From Pedobacter insulae (GTDB lineage: Bacteria > Bacteroidota > Bacteroidia > Sphingobacteriales > Sphingobacteriaceae): 64,000 nucleotides of DNA. Location: contig NZ_FOPP01000005.1 of NCBI RefSeq assembly GCF_900113525.1, forward strand, positions 294,159-358,158. Reading direction: 5' to 3'. Positions 53,341 to 62,432 of this stretch are shown piece after piece. The translations under genes and the position numbers were made by a program. The notes below the pieces were generated by a model. It was not told the origin of the DNA. It saw only the letters and a program-made list of their open reading frames with translations, and searched no databases. The first letter of the stretch is position 1. The number at the start of each line of letters is the position of its first letter.

Positions 53341-53862
53341 CTATTTTGTATTTGGCGAAGAACTTAAATTAATGGCCGCTCTCACACTTACATCACTTGT
53401 TAAATTGTTTCTTAACACATATTCCAATTTAATTCTCAAATTGTTTCCTTTAACGTACTCATCAATAAAACGTGAGTTGTCTACATCTAGTACAAGATTG
53501 TTGCCAATATTTTCAGACACATCACTTCTTGACGCTACCATGACTTCTGCGCCACCATCGTTAATAATATATAATTTAACAGATTTAAATACTCCTAAAT
53601 TCTGATTACTCGGATTGCTTGCATCTAAACGCGCTGAAGCGACCCTCACTTCTTTAATGTAGGTGGCTCCATTTTGATTTCCGAAAATCTGATCAAAACT
53701 GCTAGCCGTGCTTGTAGCCACAATTGTTGTATTACTTTTGGAGCTCATAGGCACAACTAAGGTGGCCGTATAAGGGAACGTAGACTTGATGATAGACTGC
53801 ACCGTGCCACAGCCCATGTTAGCACTTATAATACAAATAAGAATTATGATCGCTTTTTTCAT
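53341..53862 (-). CDS. predicted lipoprotein of unknown function
   Basis: A 173-residue protein with a signal peptide and lipobox-like ANMGC (Cys near residue 18). The mature part is beta-rich and Ser/Thr/Asn-rich (SKSNTTIVATSTASSFDQIFG, then LRIKLEYVLRNNLTSDV). I do not recognise a family. It is a single gene with its own terminator, divergent from the small secreted protein at 54032. Confidence 0.72.
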   Translation of the reverse strand: MKKAIIILICIISANMGCGTVQSIIKSTFPYTATLVVPMSSKSNTTIVATSTASSFDQIFGNQNGATYIKEVRVASARLDASNPSNQNLGVFKSVKLYIINDGGAEVMVASRSDVSENIGNNLVLDVDNSRFIDEYVKGNNLRIKLEYVLRNNLTSDVSVRAAINLSSSPNTK

Positions 53863-54031
53863 AATAGTTAATTAACAAATAATTATTCAGAAAGTTTTGT
53901 ATAGAAAATGAAATTTCCAAAAGGCAGAAATGTAGGGATTATCATACATCTACCTGTTTGCCAATATTCTTTAAAACAATATGAAAGGGAAAGTGTTGAT
54001 TTAAGCAATTGTAAACTAAAAATTAATGATC

Positions 54032-54349
54032 ATGAAAAGTGCGAGTTTAAAAATCTTAACCGTTGCAACTTTATCTATAGGGTTGTTTGCATTCGGTTCG
54101 ATTAAAGAAGGCGGGATCCAAGGCAAGGTTACTCCCGCCGAAGGAGCAAGAGAGGTAGTCGCCGTTGCGGGAACTGATACCCTAAGATCACAAATCAGCA
54201 ACGGGACTTTTGTTTTTAGCAATGTAAAAAAGGGAACTTATACCATTTGGATTAAAGCCAATGCACCCTATAAAGATGCTGCTGTCGAAAATGTTTCAGT
54301 TGCTGATAGCGCAACAACAGATATTGGAGAAGTTAAATTACTCCAGTAA
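54032..54349 (+). CDS. small secreted carboxypeptidase-regulatory-like (Ig-like) protein
   Basis: A 105-residue protein from the ATG at 54032 (another ATG lies two codons upstream). After a signal peptide of about 22 residues comes one beta-sandwich resembling the carboxypeptidase regulatory / SpaA-type fold: GIQGKVTPAEGAREVVAV, NGTFVFSNVKKGTYTIWIKA. It probably works as a free periplasmic or surface domain. The function is unknown. A terminator follows. Confidence 0.78.
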   Translation: MKSASLKILTVATLSIGLFAFGSIKEGGIQGKVTPAEGAREVVAVAGTDTLRSQISNGTFVFSNVKKGTYTIWIKANAPYKDAAVENVSVADSATTDIGEVKLLQ

Positions 54350-54371
54350 ATAATTCATGTGTGTGAATTTA

Positions 54372-54400
54372 AAAAAAGAGGGCCAACTGCCCTCTTTTTT
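54372..54400 (+). terminator. terminator before carB
   Basis: AAAAAAGAGGGC and GCCCTCTTTTTT pair around a 5-base loop and run into T residues. Confidence 0.9.
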
Positions 54401-54522
54401 ATTTTAAAATCCTATCTTTGCATCCCGACAGATAAGTTGGGATATTTCACATTGTAATAGCGCATTTTCCCAAGCTATCGTCAAATTTTGATTTTACTTT
54501 AGACTTTTTTTAAACCCCTACA

Positions 54523-57420
54523 ATGCCTAAAGACACCTCCATACGCTCCGTACTTATTATTGGATCTGGACCTATTATCATTGGTCAAGCATGTGAATTC
54601 GATTACTCTGGCTCGCAAGCAGCCCTTTCTTTGAAGGAAGAAGGTATAGCCGTTTCCATTATCAATTCTAATCCGGCAACGATCATGACCGATAAGGTTA
54701 TTGGTGATCATGTTTATCTGAGACCATTAACCCTCGAATCGATCGAACAGATTTTAATTGAACATGCCAACTCTCCAACCTTACCAACCATTGATGCGGT
54801 ATTACCAACAATGGGAGGTCAAACTGCCTTAAACCTTTGTGTTGATGCAGAAGAACGTGGTCTATGGAAAGCGCATAACGTAAGAATTATTGGTGTTGAC
54901 GTAGCCGCAATCGAAAAGACAGAGAATAGAGAATCATTCCGTCAACTTATGGTCGACATAGGTGTAGGCGTTGCTCCTTCGAAAATTGCTAATTCATTTT
55001 TAGAAGGTAAGGAAGCTGCCCAAGAGATCGGCTATCCATTAGTAATTCGCCCTTCTTATACATTAGGAGGTTCGGGGGGTGGTTTTGTGCATAAGAAGGA
55101 AGATTTTGATGCGGCCCTAAAACGCGGTTTAGAAGCTTCACCAACGCACGAAGTGTTGGTAGAAAAAGCTGTTTTAGGGTGGAAAGAATATGAATTGGAG
55201 TTGTTGAGAGATAGCAATGATAATGTAATCATCATCTGCTCCATCGAAAATTTCGACCCAATGGGTATTCATACTGGAGACTCCATCACAGTTGCACCTG
55301 CAATGACCTTGTCCGACCGTTGTTACCAGGAGATGCGTAATCAAGCTATAAAAATGATGCGTGCTATCGGGAATTTTGCAGGAGGATGTAACGTGCAATT
55401 TTCTGTAAATCCTGATAATGATGATATTATCGCGATTGAAATTAATCCACGTGTTTCTCGTTCATCAGCTTTGGCAAGTAAAGCAACAGGCTATCCGATC
55501 GCTAAAATTGCCGCAAAACTCGCAATAGGCTATAACCTAGATGAAATAGAAAACCAAATCACCAAAACAACTTCAGCATATTTTGAACCAACTTTAGATT
55601 ATGTAATCGTAAAGATCCCTCGTTGGAACTTCGATAAATTTAAAGGAGCTAATCCCGAACTAGGCCTGCAAATGAAAGCAGTTGGGGAAGTAATGGCTAT
55701 AGGCCGAAGCTTTATCGAAGCGTTGCAAAAAGCTTGTCAGAGTTTAGAAATTGGTAGAGCGGGCCTAGGTGCTGATGGCAAGCAAAAAAGGAACATTGAA
55801 GAAATTATGCATGGTTTGGAACATCCAAGCTGGAACAGATTGTTCCTGATTAAAGACGCCATGAGTATGGGGGTACCACTTGAATCTATCCGTAAGGTAA
55901 CGAAAATCGATAAGTGGTTTTTAATCCAAATCCAGGAAATGGTTAATTTGGAAATTGAACTAAAACGCTATTCGCTAAATAATATTCCTAAAGATTTCTT
56001 CTTTAACCTAAAACAAAAGGGTTTCTCTGATGAACAAATTGCCTGGGTATTAGGTAATGTAACAGAAGACGAAGTATACAACCGCCGTAAGGAGTTAGGA
56101 ATAAAACGAGTTTATAAAATGGTTGATACCTGTGCAGCTGAATTTGCCGCACAAACACCCTATTTCTACTCTACTTTTGAAGAAGCGCCAATACAGATAT
56201 CGCTTTTAGGAAATGAAACGCTTTCAACAGGAGATGAACTGGGTACCAATGAATCGATTTCTTCCGATAAGAAAAAGGTAATCGTATTAGGCTCCGGACC
56301 GAATAGAATTGGGCAAGGTATAGAATTCGATTACTCGTGTGTACACGGCTTGCTAGCGGCAAAAGAGAGCGGTTTCGAAGCGATTATGATTAACTGTAAT
56401 CCCGAAACAGTATCTACCGATTTTAACATGGCCAACAAATTATATTTTGAGCCAGTATTCTGGGAGCATGTAAGAGAAATTATCGATCTTGAGAATCCAA
56501 TAGGGGTAATCGTTCAGTTAGGTGGTCAAACTGCCTTAAAGATGGCCGAAAAGCTGCACGAGAACAATATCAAAATTATCGGTACTGCCTATAATGATAT
56601 GGATGTTGCTGAAGACCGGGGACGCTTCTCCGATCTGCTGAAAGAATTAGATATTCCTTATCCGAAATACGGTGTTGCGGAGAATGCAGAAGAAGCAATT
56701 GTAGTTGCAAATGAAGTTGGTTATCCAGTTTTAGTCAGACCTAGTTATGTATTAGGCGGACAAGGTATGAGCATTGTGATTAACGATGAAGATCTTGAAA
56801 AAGCAGTAGTGAAGCTATTAGGTGATCTGCCTGGCAATCGTGTATTGATTGACCACTTTTTGGATAGAGCGGAAGAAACAGAATCAGACTCCATTTGTGA
56901 TGGAACTGATGTGCATATCGTTGGCTTAATGGAACATATTGAGCCTGCAGGGATCCACTCTGGAGATTCTTTTGCAGTTTTACCTCCCTTTAGCTTGTCA
57001 GAAAAGGTAATTGCAGATATGGAAACATACTCTAAAAAAATAGCTAAAGCATTAAATGTAATTGGCTTATTAAATATTCAATTCGCAGTTAAAGATGATA
57101 AGGTTTACGTAATTGAGGCCAATCCAAGAGCCTCACGTACGGTTCCTTTTATTGCTAAAGCTTATGATGTGCCTTATATTAATATTGCGGCAAGAATTAT
57201 GTTGGGTGTAAATAAATTAAGAGACTTTAACATTGTTCGTAAACTCGAAGGTTATGCTATCAAAGAACCAGTATTCTCATTTGATAAATTCCCTGAAGTA
57301 ACTAAGGAACTTGGTCCGGAAATGAAGTCTACCGGAGAATCTATTTACTTTATTAAAGATTTAGAAGACCCTTATTTCCGTAAGCTATATAAAGATAAGT
57401 CGATGTACTTGTCAAAATAA
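54523..57420 (+). CDS. carB: carbamoyl-phosphate synthase large subunit lacking the MGS regulatory domain
   Basis: A 965-residue enzyme making carbamoyl phosphate for arginine and pyrimidine synthesis, using ammonia passed from CarA. The two homologous ATP-grasp halves are present: the first from residue 1 (VLIIGSGPIIIGQACEFDYSG) and the second from about 583 (VIVLGSGPNRIGQGIEFDYS), with a central oligomerisation region (about 400-560). The protein ends after the second ATP-grasp, where E. coli CarB continues for about 130 residues with the allosteric MGS domain. A -7 element TATCTTTG at 54413-54420 is the likely promoter. carA is not in the window. Confidence 0.96.
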   Translation: MPKDTSIRSVLIIGSGPIIIGQACEFDYSGSQAALSLKEEGIAVSIINSNPATIMTDKVIGDHVYLRPLTLESIEQILIEHANSPTLPTIDAVLPTMGGQTALNLCVDAEERGLWKAHNVRIIGVDVAAIEKTENRESFRQLMVDIGVGVAPSKIANSFLEGKEAAQEIGYPLVIRPSYTLGGSGGGFVHKKEDFDAALKRGLEASPTHEVLVEKAVLGWKEYELELLRDSNDNVIIICSIENFDPMGIHTGDSITVAPAMTLSDRCYQEMRNQAIKMMRAIGNFAGGCNVQFSVNPDNDDIIAIEINPRVSRSSALASKATGYPIAKIAAKLAIGYNLDEIENQITKTTSAYFEPTLDYVIVKIPRWNFDKFKGANPELGLQMKAVGEVMAIGRSFIEALQKACQSLEIGRAGLGADGKQKRNIEEIMHGLEHPSWNRLFLIKDAMSMGVPLESIRKVTKIDKWFLIQIQEMVNLEIELKRYSLNNIPKDFFFNLKQKGFSDEQIAWVLGNVTEDEVYNRRKELGIKRVYKMVDTCAAEFAAQTPYFYSTFEEAPIQISLLGNETLSTGDELGTNESISSDKKKVIVLGSGPNRIGQGIEFDYSCVHGLLAAKESGFEAIMINCNPETVSTDFNMANKLYFEPVFWEHVREIIDLENPIGVIVQLGGQTALKMAEKLHENNIKIIGTAYNDMDVAEDRGRFSDLLKELDIPYPKYGVAENAEEAIVVANEVGYPVLVRPSYVLGGQGMSIVINDEDLEKAVVKLLGDLPGNRVLIDHFLDRAEETESDSICDGTDVHIVGLMEHIEPAGIHSGDSFAVLPPFSLSEKVIADMETYSKKIAKALNVIGLLNIQFAVKDDKVYVIEANPRASRTVPFIAKAYDVPYINIAARIMLGVNKLRDFNIVRKLEGYAIKEPVFSFDKFPEVTKELGPEMKSTGESIYFIKDLEDPYFRKLYKDKSMYLSK

Positions 57421-57431
57421 GAAGGAAAAGT

Positions 57432-57504
57432 CGTCATTGCGAGGAGCGTAGCGACGAAGCAATCTAGACCCAGAGTTTAGATTGCTTCATTCTTCGCAAT
57501 GACG
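57432..57504. repeat. REP-like palindromic repeat, copy 2 (imperfect)
   Basis: The left arm begins CGTCATTGCGAGGAGCGTAG and the right arm ends TTCGCAATGACG, with AAGCAATCTA and TAGATTGCTT as inner arms. It fills the gap between the convergent carB and DUF3137 genes and shares its outer and inner motifs with the perfect copy at 4069-4127. The arms differ in the middle, so this copy has diverged. Confidence 0.88.
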
Positions 57505-57509
57505 GATAC

Positions 57510-58463
57510 TTATTTCGTCCAAATTCTCGTATTCAAATCTAATTCCCTAATAATTAAGAGCATGAAACCAAGAATGTTCATGTCCTCCTTTAATAGATCA
57601 GGTCTTAGTAGCGTTTTGAATACGGGCGCCTCAAAGTAGTTATGAGCCAAAGGAAAAGCAATGTAAACCGAAGAATTAATAAAAGATAAAGATACACAGT
57701 AGGCCGAGCGTTCGTTTAATTCGCTAATGCTGTCCATCATTGCAGGGGTCAAAATATATCTTGCCTCAATTTGATCCGTTCCGTAGGTTACAAAATTTTT
57801 GTTAAAGTATTCGTTTTCTAACTGAATTAAATCTTTATCTCCGAAAGAGAAAAGGTTTTTCGAGAACCAAGCGCCAATGGAAGACCCAAAATCTTTAGGG
57901 CGAACCACTGTAACGCCATTAAAGTTCTTATTGAAATCGGCCGTAAAAATGATACCCTTTAAGATGTCGTGCCAGTGAACTTGGCGGCCATTTTTTGTCT
58001 GGGTTTCTGTCTTATATTCGGCGTGTACCTCCGCAAAATAAAAGGTAGTTTTCTCATCTTTCCCACTAATTAAATCTTCGGTATGATAGCGGTCTGGTCG
58101 CCTGGTAAACAGTTGAGACCCTACAAATTCCGATTCAGCAATCCCGTCATTATGGTTAAAAGTAATGCTTTGGTTCAACGTGTTTAACGAAGCACCGATC
58201 ACTTCTTGTTTGAAGCGATACTTATATTGCGCTATGTCATCGCTAATGCGATATAAAATTACCATTCCCAGAACGATAAAAGCTGCCCCAACAATCAAAG
58301 CAATCACTGGTTGGCCTGCAGAAAACACTAGAAATGCTGCAAATGCCCCTAGTAGTATTGCACCCCAGCCTTGGAACTTGCTGGCAGCTATTTTTTTTCG
58401 TTGAATTTCTAGTTCGGCAATTACATTTTCTATAGCCGGACTGACTTTAAAATCAGTGTCCAT
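57510..58463 (-). CDS. DUF3137 protein
   Basis: A 317-residue protein with two adjacent hydrophobic helices (about 38-55 and 58-75) and a large soluble domain. The order and phrases such as FYFAEVHAEYKTE and NEYFNKNFVTYGTDQIEARYILTP match DUF3137. It shares one base with the LemA gene upstream, a common LemA-DUF3137 pairing. A joint membrane role is inferred; the function is unknown. Confidence 0.87.
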   Translation of the reverse strand: MDTDFKVSPAIENVIAELEIQRKKIAASKFQGWGAILLGAFAAFLVFSAGQPVIALIVGAAFIVLGMVILYRISDDIAQYKYRFKQEVIGASLNTLNQSITFNHNDGIAESEFVGSQLFTRRPDRYHTEDLISGKDEKTTFYFAEVHAEYKTETQTKNGRQVHWHDILKGIIFTADFNKNFNGVTVVRPKDFGSSIGAWFSKNLFSFGDKDLIQLENEYFNKNFVTYGTDQIEARYILTPAMMDSISELNERSAYCVSLSFINSSVYIAFPLAHNYFEAPVFKTLLRPDLLKEDMNILGFMLLIIRELDLNTRIWTK

Positions 58464-59020
58464 TAATTATTAAAAAGATTTTTAGCACTAATATTAGCGC
58501 GTTCTACTTCGGCCGTTTCTAAAACAGGCATAGTTTGGTAGCCTAACATTCCAGCAAACATATTTCCAGGGAACATCATTACAGCATTATTATAAGAGGT
58601 AACGGAAGAATTATAATTTCTACGTGCTGCAGCTATTTGCTCTTCACTTTCTGTCCAGGTACTTTGTAGGTTCAAGAAGTTTTGGTTTGCTTTTAAATCC
58701 GGATAGTTCTCTACACTAACCATTAAGCCCTTTACAGCAGTACCTATTTGCGTATCTAAAGCTAATTTTTCACCCTCACTTACACTGTTTCCCATAGCTT
58801 TTCCTCTTAGTTCGGTAATCTTAGTCAAGGTATCGCCTTCATACTGCATATATTGTTTAACAGTTTCTACTAGATTTGGAAGTAGATCAAAACGTTTTTT
58901 AAGCATCACGTCAATTGCAGAGAATGCGTTGGCAACTTGGTTCTTCTTGCCAATTAATGAATTGTAAATTCCGATACCGAATATTAATACGGCGATTGCA
59001 ATAATTGCTACAATGATCAT
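58463..59020 (-). CDS. lemA: LemA-family protein
   Basis: A 185-residue protein with one N-terminal membrane helix (about 2-20) and an all-helical body carrying the LemA landmark KKNQVANAFSAIDVMLKKRFDLLPNLVETVKQY, of which NAFSAIDVMLKKRFDLLPNL is the core. The terminal FPGNMFAGMLGY region is also typical. The function is poorly known. The stop codon overlaps the DUF3137 start by one base. Confidence 0.92.
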   Translation of the reverse strand: MIIVAIIAIAVLIFGIGIYNSLIGKKNQVANAFSAIDVMLKKRFDLLPNLVETVKQYMQYEGDTLTKITELRGKAMGNSVSEGEKLALDTQIGTAVKGLMVSVENYPDLKANQNFLNLQSTWTESEEQIAAARRNYNSSVTSYNNAVMMFPGNMFAGMLGYQTMPVLETAEVERANISAKNLFNN

Positions 59021-59104
59021 GGTTAGTTAATTTAAGTCTATGATAAATATATAAATTTTATGATGATATAGATGAACTCAAAGGTTTTCTGTTACAGATT
59101 TTTT

Positions 59105-59140
59105 AAAAAAAAGAAACCCTGCTCCGGAGAGAGCAGGGTT
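59105..59140 (-). terminator. terminator of the DUF4920 gene
   Basis: On the minus strand AACCCTGCTC and GAGCAGGGTT pair around six bases, followed by TTCTTTTTTTT. Confidence 0.9.
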
Positions 59141-59175
59141 CAATCAATCAATATTAAAAAGGAGAACCTTTCTAA

Positions 59176-59646
59176 TTAGTTCAAAATTACAACTCCTTTT
59201 GCTTCAAACACAATTTCTTTTTTAGGTTTTGTAATTTTAGCAATTTCAGCTTCCGATTTTTTTGCATCTTCAGCAAAATGCTTTAAGTCTTCTACAGAAG
59301 TTTCTTTGCGCTCAGCAAAACCATCAATCACTACTTTTTTACCAGCAATATCTTTTGGCATAAAGAACGCATAGTCTTTGAAATTCACGAACATTGTTTC
59401 GCCATTTGGCATCGCCAAGTTCATAAAACATCCCTTTTTCTGGCACACCAATGTTACCACTCCGGTAACTTTCATGTCAGCCTTAGGTTTGTCGCCCAAC
59501 TTCGTGCTAATTTCCGCAGTAGTAATAACGTCGCCTTTTTTAACGCCTTCGCCAAATGATTTGCCATCAAATGTGTTTGCATCCTGAGCGTACGAAAATG
59601 CAGTAACAAAACAAAAGATAACGCTTAAAATAAATTTATTCATCAT
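59176..59646 (-). CDS. DUF4920 secreted protein
   Basis: A 156-residue protein counted from the ATG at 59646, which gives a clean signal peptide ending near SYAQ. Another ATG at 59676 would add ten residues before it. The mature part has the DUF4920 pattern: GVVTLVCQKKGCFMNLAMPNGE with a CxxxxC pair, then an FVNFKDYAFFMPKDIAGKKVVIDG beta region, cited in part. The fold resembles OB-fold periplasmic proteins. The function is unknown. A single gene. Confidence 0.85.
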   Translation of the reverse strand: MMNKFILSVIFCFVTAFSYAQDANTFDGKSFGEGVKKGDVITTAEISTKLGDKPKADMKVTGVVTLVCQKKGCFMNLAMPNGETMFVNFKDYAFFMPKDIAGKKVVIDGFAERKETSVEDLKHFAEDAKKSEAEIAKITKPKKEIVFEAKGVVILN

Positions 59647-60016
59647 GTTATTATTTAAAAAGTGATAAGTATTCATTCAATTTAGTTACAAAAATATTTA
59701 AAATCTTTCTAAATAGGGAATGTTGTCCAATAAAAATAAAAAACCCCATTACCATCCGATAATGGGGCTAATCATCCCTCTAAATTTAACACTTAGGCAT
59801 GGTAGCCTAACATACTACTCTATACAAAAGGGCATCCAAGGATTATGTTTAATCAGAAATATTCATTAATCGATTAAAAATCAATGAATTATGTGTTATG
59901 TTTTTTGCTCACCAATTCGATAGTGGAAGGCCGCAGGGGAAAAAACACCTTAAATTGAGCTTATTTTGGGTAAAAAGCTCCTTCATTCTTGATAATTTAA
60001 GCAGAAGAGAAGATAA
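59647..60016. other. 370-base gap with a lone minus-strand terminator
   Basis: I see no convincing gene here. The longest minus-strand reading frame with an ATG is about 25 codons. An intrinsic terminator at 59732-59767 lies about 250 bases downstream of the radA stop on the same strand, so radA either has a long 3' tail or a separate short RNA is made between. AT-rich stretches include ATTAATCGATTAA near 59870. Confidence 0.5.
59732..59767 (-). terminator. isolated terminator downstream of radA
   Basis: On the minus strand CCCCATTA and TAATGGGG pair around eight bases, followed by TTTTTTATTTTTA. Confidence 0.85.
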
Positions 60017-61393
60017 TTAACCGAAAAGCAATGAAAAGACCTCCTCAATTTTACTTACCGTGATAATTTTTATCTTGAACTTATCTGCTATTAAGCCTTT
60101 GAGATTATAATTGGAGATGAATATTTGCTCAAATCCTAATTTTTCAGCTTCAGCTATTCGTTGTTCAATTCTATTAACTGCTCTAATTTCACCAGACAGG
60201 CCTACTTCGGCAGCAAAACAGATTTTAGAGGAAATAAAAATATCTTCATGGGAAGAAATAATGGCGGCCATAATGGCCAAGTCGATCGCGGGATCTTCTA
60301 CTTTTATTCCTCCAGCAATATTTAAGAATACATCCTTTGCACTTAATCGAAATCCACATCTTTTTTCGAGCACTGCCAACAACATATTCATTCGCTTCGT
60401 GTCAAAGCCTGTAGCAGAGCGCTGGGGTGTTCCGTAAGCCGAAATGCTGACTAATGCTTGTGTTTCGATAAGCATTGGCCTGGCACCTTCTAAAGTAGCA
60501 GAGATGGCAATGCCACTTAATTCTTCATCGCGCTGTAAAAGCAAAATCTCTGAAGGATTGGAAACCTCTCTCAAACCATTGCTTTGCATAGCATAAATGC
60601 CTAACTCCGCTGCCGCACCGAAACGATTTTTAATAGATCTTAAAATGCGGTAGATGTGGTGACGGTCGCCTTCAAATTGCAAAACCGTATCCACCATATG
60701 CTCCAATATTTTAGGTCCTGCAATGGCGCCATCTTTCGTAATGTGGCCAATTAAAAACACAGGTGTCGCAGTTTCTTTAGCAAACCTCAATAACTCCGCT
60801 GTACATTCCCTTACTTGTGAAACACTCCCAGGGGTTGAATCAATATGCGCTGAATGAAGTGTTTGTATTGAATCAATAATTACGATCTCAGGAGCTAAGT
60901 CCTCAATCTGCTTGAATATATTTTGAGTTGAAGTTTCTGTTAAAATGTAGCAATCGGCTTTAGGCTGACTGGTAATCCTTTCTGCCCGCATTTTTATTTG
61001 TTGTTCGCTTTCTTCTCCCGAAACGTACAGAATTTTACGTCCTGGTACATTTAAAGCGAGTTGCAGCAGGAGGGTAGATTTCCCAATACCAGGTTCGCCT
61101 CCAATTAAAACCACCGAGCCTGCAACTAACCCGCCTCCTAATACTCGATCTAACTCCGCATCTCCGGTAACCGACCTTTCTTCAGTAGTACTTTGAATTT
61201 CTTCAACTTTGTTGGGCTTGTTTAAGCGGTGGTTTCCTGAGTTTGATTTCCAAGTGGGAACATTGATCGTTCCTTTTTCGATAATTTCCTCTGCAAAAGT
61301 ATTCCAACTATTACATGATGGACATTTACCAAGCCATTTTGCAGATTCATACCCACAACTCTGACAGAAATATGCTGATTTAGTTTTAGCCAA
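60017..61393 (-). CDS. radA: DNA repair protein RadA
   Basis: A 458-residue branch-migration ATPase of recombination. The N-terminal zinc finger has CQSC and CPSC (Cys near 10, 13, 25 and 28), the ATPase core has Walker A GGEPGIGKSTL (near 100), and the RadA-specific KNRFG motif lies near 260. The C-terminal Lon-like domain ends the protein. The start is taken as a TTG at 61393, giving the usual AKTKSAYFCQSC. An ATG at 61483 in the same frame would add 30 residues drawn from a repetitive sequence, which I consider non-coding. Confidence 0.93.
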   Translation of the reverse strand: MAKTKSAYFCQSCGYESAKWLGKCPSCNSWNTFAEEIIEKGTINVPTWKSNSGNHRLNKPNKVEEIQSTTEERSVTGDAELDRVLGGGLVAGSVVLIGGEPGIGKSTLLLQLALNVPGRKILYVSGEESEQQIKMRAERITSQPKADCYILTETSTQNIFKQIEDLAPEIVIIDSIQTLHSAHIDSTPGSVSQVRECTAELLRFAKETATPVFLIGHITKDGAIAGPKILEHMVDTVLQFEGDRHHIYRILRSIKNRFGAAAELGIYAMQSNGLREVSNPSEILLLQRDEELSGIAISATLEGARPMLIETQALVSISAYGTPQRSATGFDTKRMNMLLAVLEKRCGFRLSAKDVFLNIAGGIKVEDPAIDLAIMAAIISSHEDIFISSKICFAAEVGLSGEIRAVNRIEQRIAEAEKLGFEQIFISNYNLKGLIADKFKIKIITVSKIEEVFSLLFG

Positions 61394-61406
61394 TTTTTTG
61401 TTTTTT

Positions 61407-61480
61407 AGTTCGAAAGTTAGGACGTACAAGAGTTTGAAAATCAGGAAGTCCGAAAGCCTGAACACAGTAAGTCCGAGAGT
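61407..61480. repeat. degenerate tandem AGTCCGAAAG-type repeat
   Basis: Four related units begin near 61407, 61431, 61447 and 61470 (AGTTCGAAAG, AGTTTGAAAA, AGTCCGAAAG, AGTCCGAGAG), spaced 24, 16 and 23 bases. It lies directly upstream of the preferred radA start. Confidence 0.6.
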
Positions 61481-61495
61481 CATGTCTTATTCCTT

Positions 61496-61523
61496 CGTCA
61501 TTGCGAGCGTAGCGAAGCAATCT
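61496..61523. repeat. REP-like repeat, copy 3 (single arm)
   Basis: CGTCATTGCGAG, then CGTAGCGAAGCAATCT, matches one arm of the copy at 57432; no return arm follows. It lies 103 bases upstream of the radA start. Confidence 0.85.
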
Positions 61524-61777
61524 CTTGCTCATAGTAAAATCCATCTCCGCACAAATTTAATCTTTACAGTATGTATTTGGAGATAAAATTCTTAACAAAA
61601 AAAGGTACTGTTATAAATTCCAAATGTTTATATGCTTAAATGGCAAATACCAATTTTTCATGATCATGTTTTTAGGGACAATAGCTAACATCCCCGCTAA
61701 GGATGATAAGTTTATTTTTAAAAACGGGTAGATGATAGCCGTTTGATCAGAACTTTCATTTAGTTTGAAAAATTGAT

Positions 61778-62431
61778 TTATTTCAATTTTTCAAACATTA
61801 ATATTTTGCTATTCTCCAACAGCACCAATCTTTCCCTTTTGACCTCAATAATTTTATAATTGACTATATGGGGTTCAATGTAATACTTCGTTTGAGGACG
61901 TAAGTAAACGATAATACTTGTTGTTTTGTTCATTAATCTTTTTATAGGTATGGAAACTCGGTAGTAGCCTATACAATCTATTGTAAAATAACCTACAACG
62001 TTATTATTGTAAATAGTCATATTGCCTAGTCCATTATTATTTGTAGGAATAACACTTAGGGGGGAGTTGTAAACATCTCTCAAACCATAATTGGCTGCCA
62101 TCGTGGTCCCACTACTATCGAACACTTTAACATCAACGATTGCAGAGCCAGCTGGTTTGTCGGCACTAGATATTTGATAGCTAGAGGTATCCTGATCTGA
62201 AAAGAGCTGGTACTTTAAAATCAGTCGGTTATTTTTTATGCGATACGTCCCTGCACCAATACTTACTGTTACATCCCCCTGAATTTCCTCCCTGAAATGT
62301 TTTTTTGAGAAGGTAATGGTTCTACTTGCAGAGAAATCCTCATTTTTATAACGATAGGATCCATCTATACTTTGGGCATTACAAATAATTGAAAGAAAAA
62401 TGGCAATTAAAAAAAAATAATAGGTTTTCAT
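61778..62431 (-). CDS. secreted protein of unknown function, coupled to the HExxH protein
   Basis: A 217-residue protein with a signal peptide ending near CNAQ (residue 20). The mature part is beta-rich with many Tyr, Asn and Ser (SYQISSADKPAGSAIVDVKVF, YFTIDCIGYYRVSIPIK). I do not recognise a family. It starts one base after the stop of the HExxH gene, so the two are surely co-translated. An immunity or partner role for the upstream zincin is conceivable but unsupported. The stop codon lies in an AT-rich hairpin. Confidence 0.75.
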   Translation of the reverse strand: MKTYYFFLIAIFLSIICNAQSIDGSYRYKNEDFSASRTITFSKKHFREEIQGDVTVSIGAGTYRIKNNRLILKYQLFSDQDTSSYQISSADKPAGSAIVDVKVFDSSGTTMAANYGLRDVYNSPLSVIPTNNNGLGNMTIYNNNVVGYFTIDCIGYYRVSIPIKRLMNKTTSIIVYLRPQTKYYIEPHIVNYKIIEVKRERLVLLENSKILMFEKLK

Positions 62432-62432
62432 A

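Larger units (their letters stand above)
61394..61777. other. 384-base gap with degenerate repeats and a REP half-site
   Basis: Holds the iterated AGTCCGAAAG-type repeat (61407-61480), a single-arm REP copy (61496-61523) and then plain AT-rich sequence to the end of the secreted-protein gene. A hairpin at about 61768-61799 (TTTGAAAAATTG and its complement) overlaps the stop of the next gene. I see no gene here. Confidence 0.6.

Noticed and set aside
54413..54420. Full promoter for carB with a -33 element
   Set aside because: The -7 element is good, but the expected -33 position falls in the preceding terminator and does not match, so I mention only the -7 element.
59925..60005. 25-codon minus-strand frame in the gap after radA
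   Set aside because: Too short, no conservation evidence, and no plausible start signal.
61398..61586. 62-codon plus-strand frame with the peptide VIASVAKQS
   Set aside because: This peptide is the usual false translation of the REP-like repeat; the frame covers repeats and has no initiation signal.
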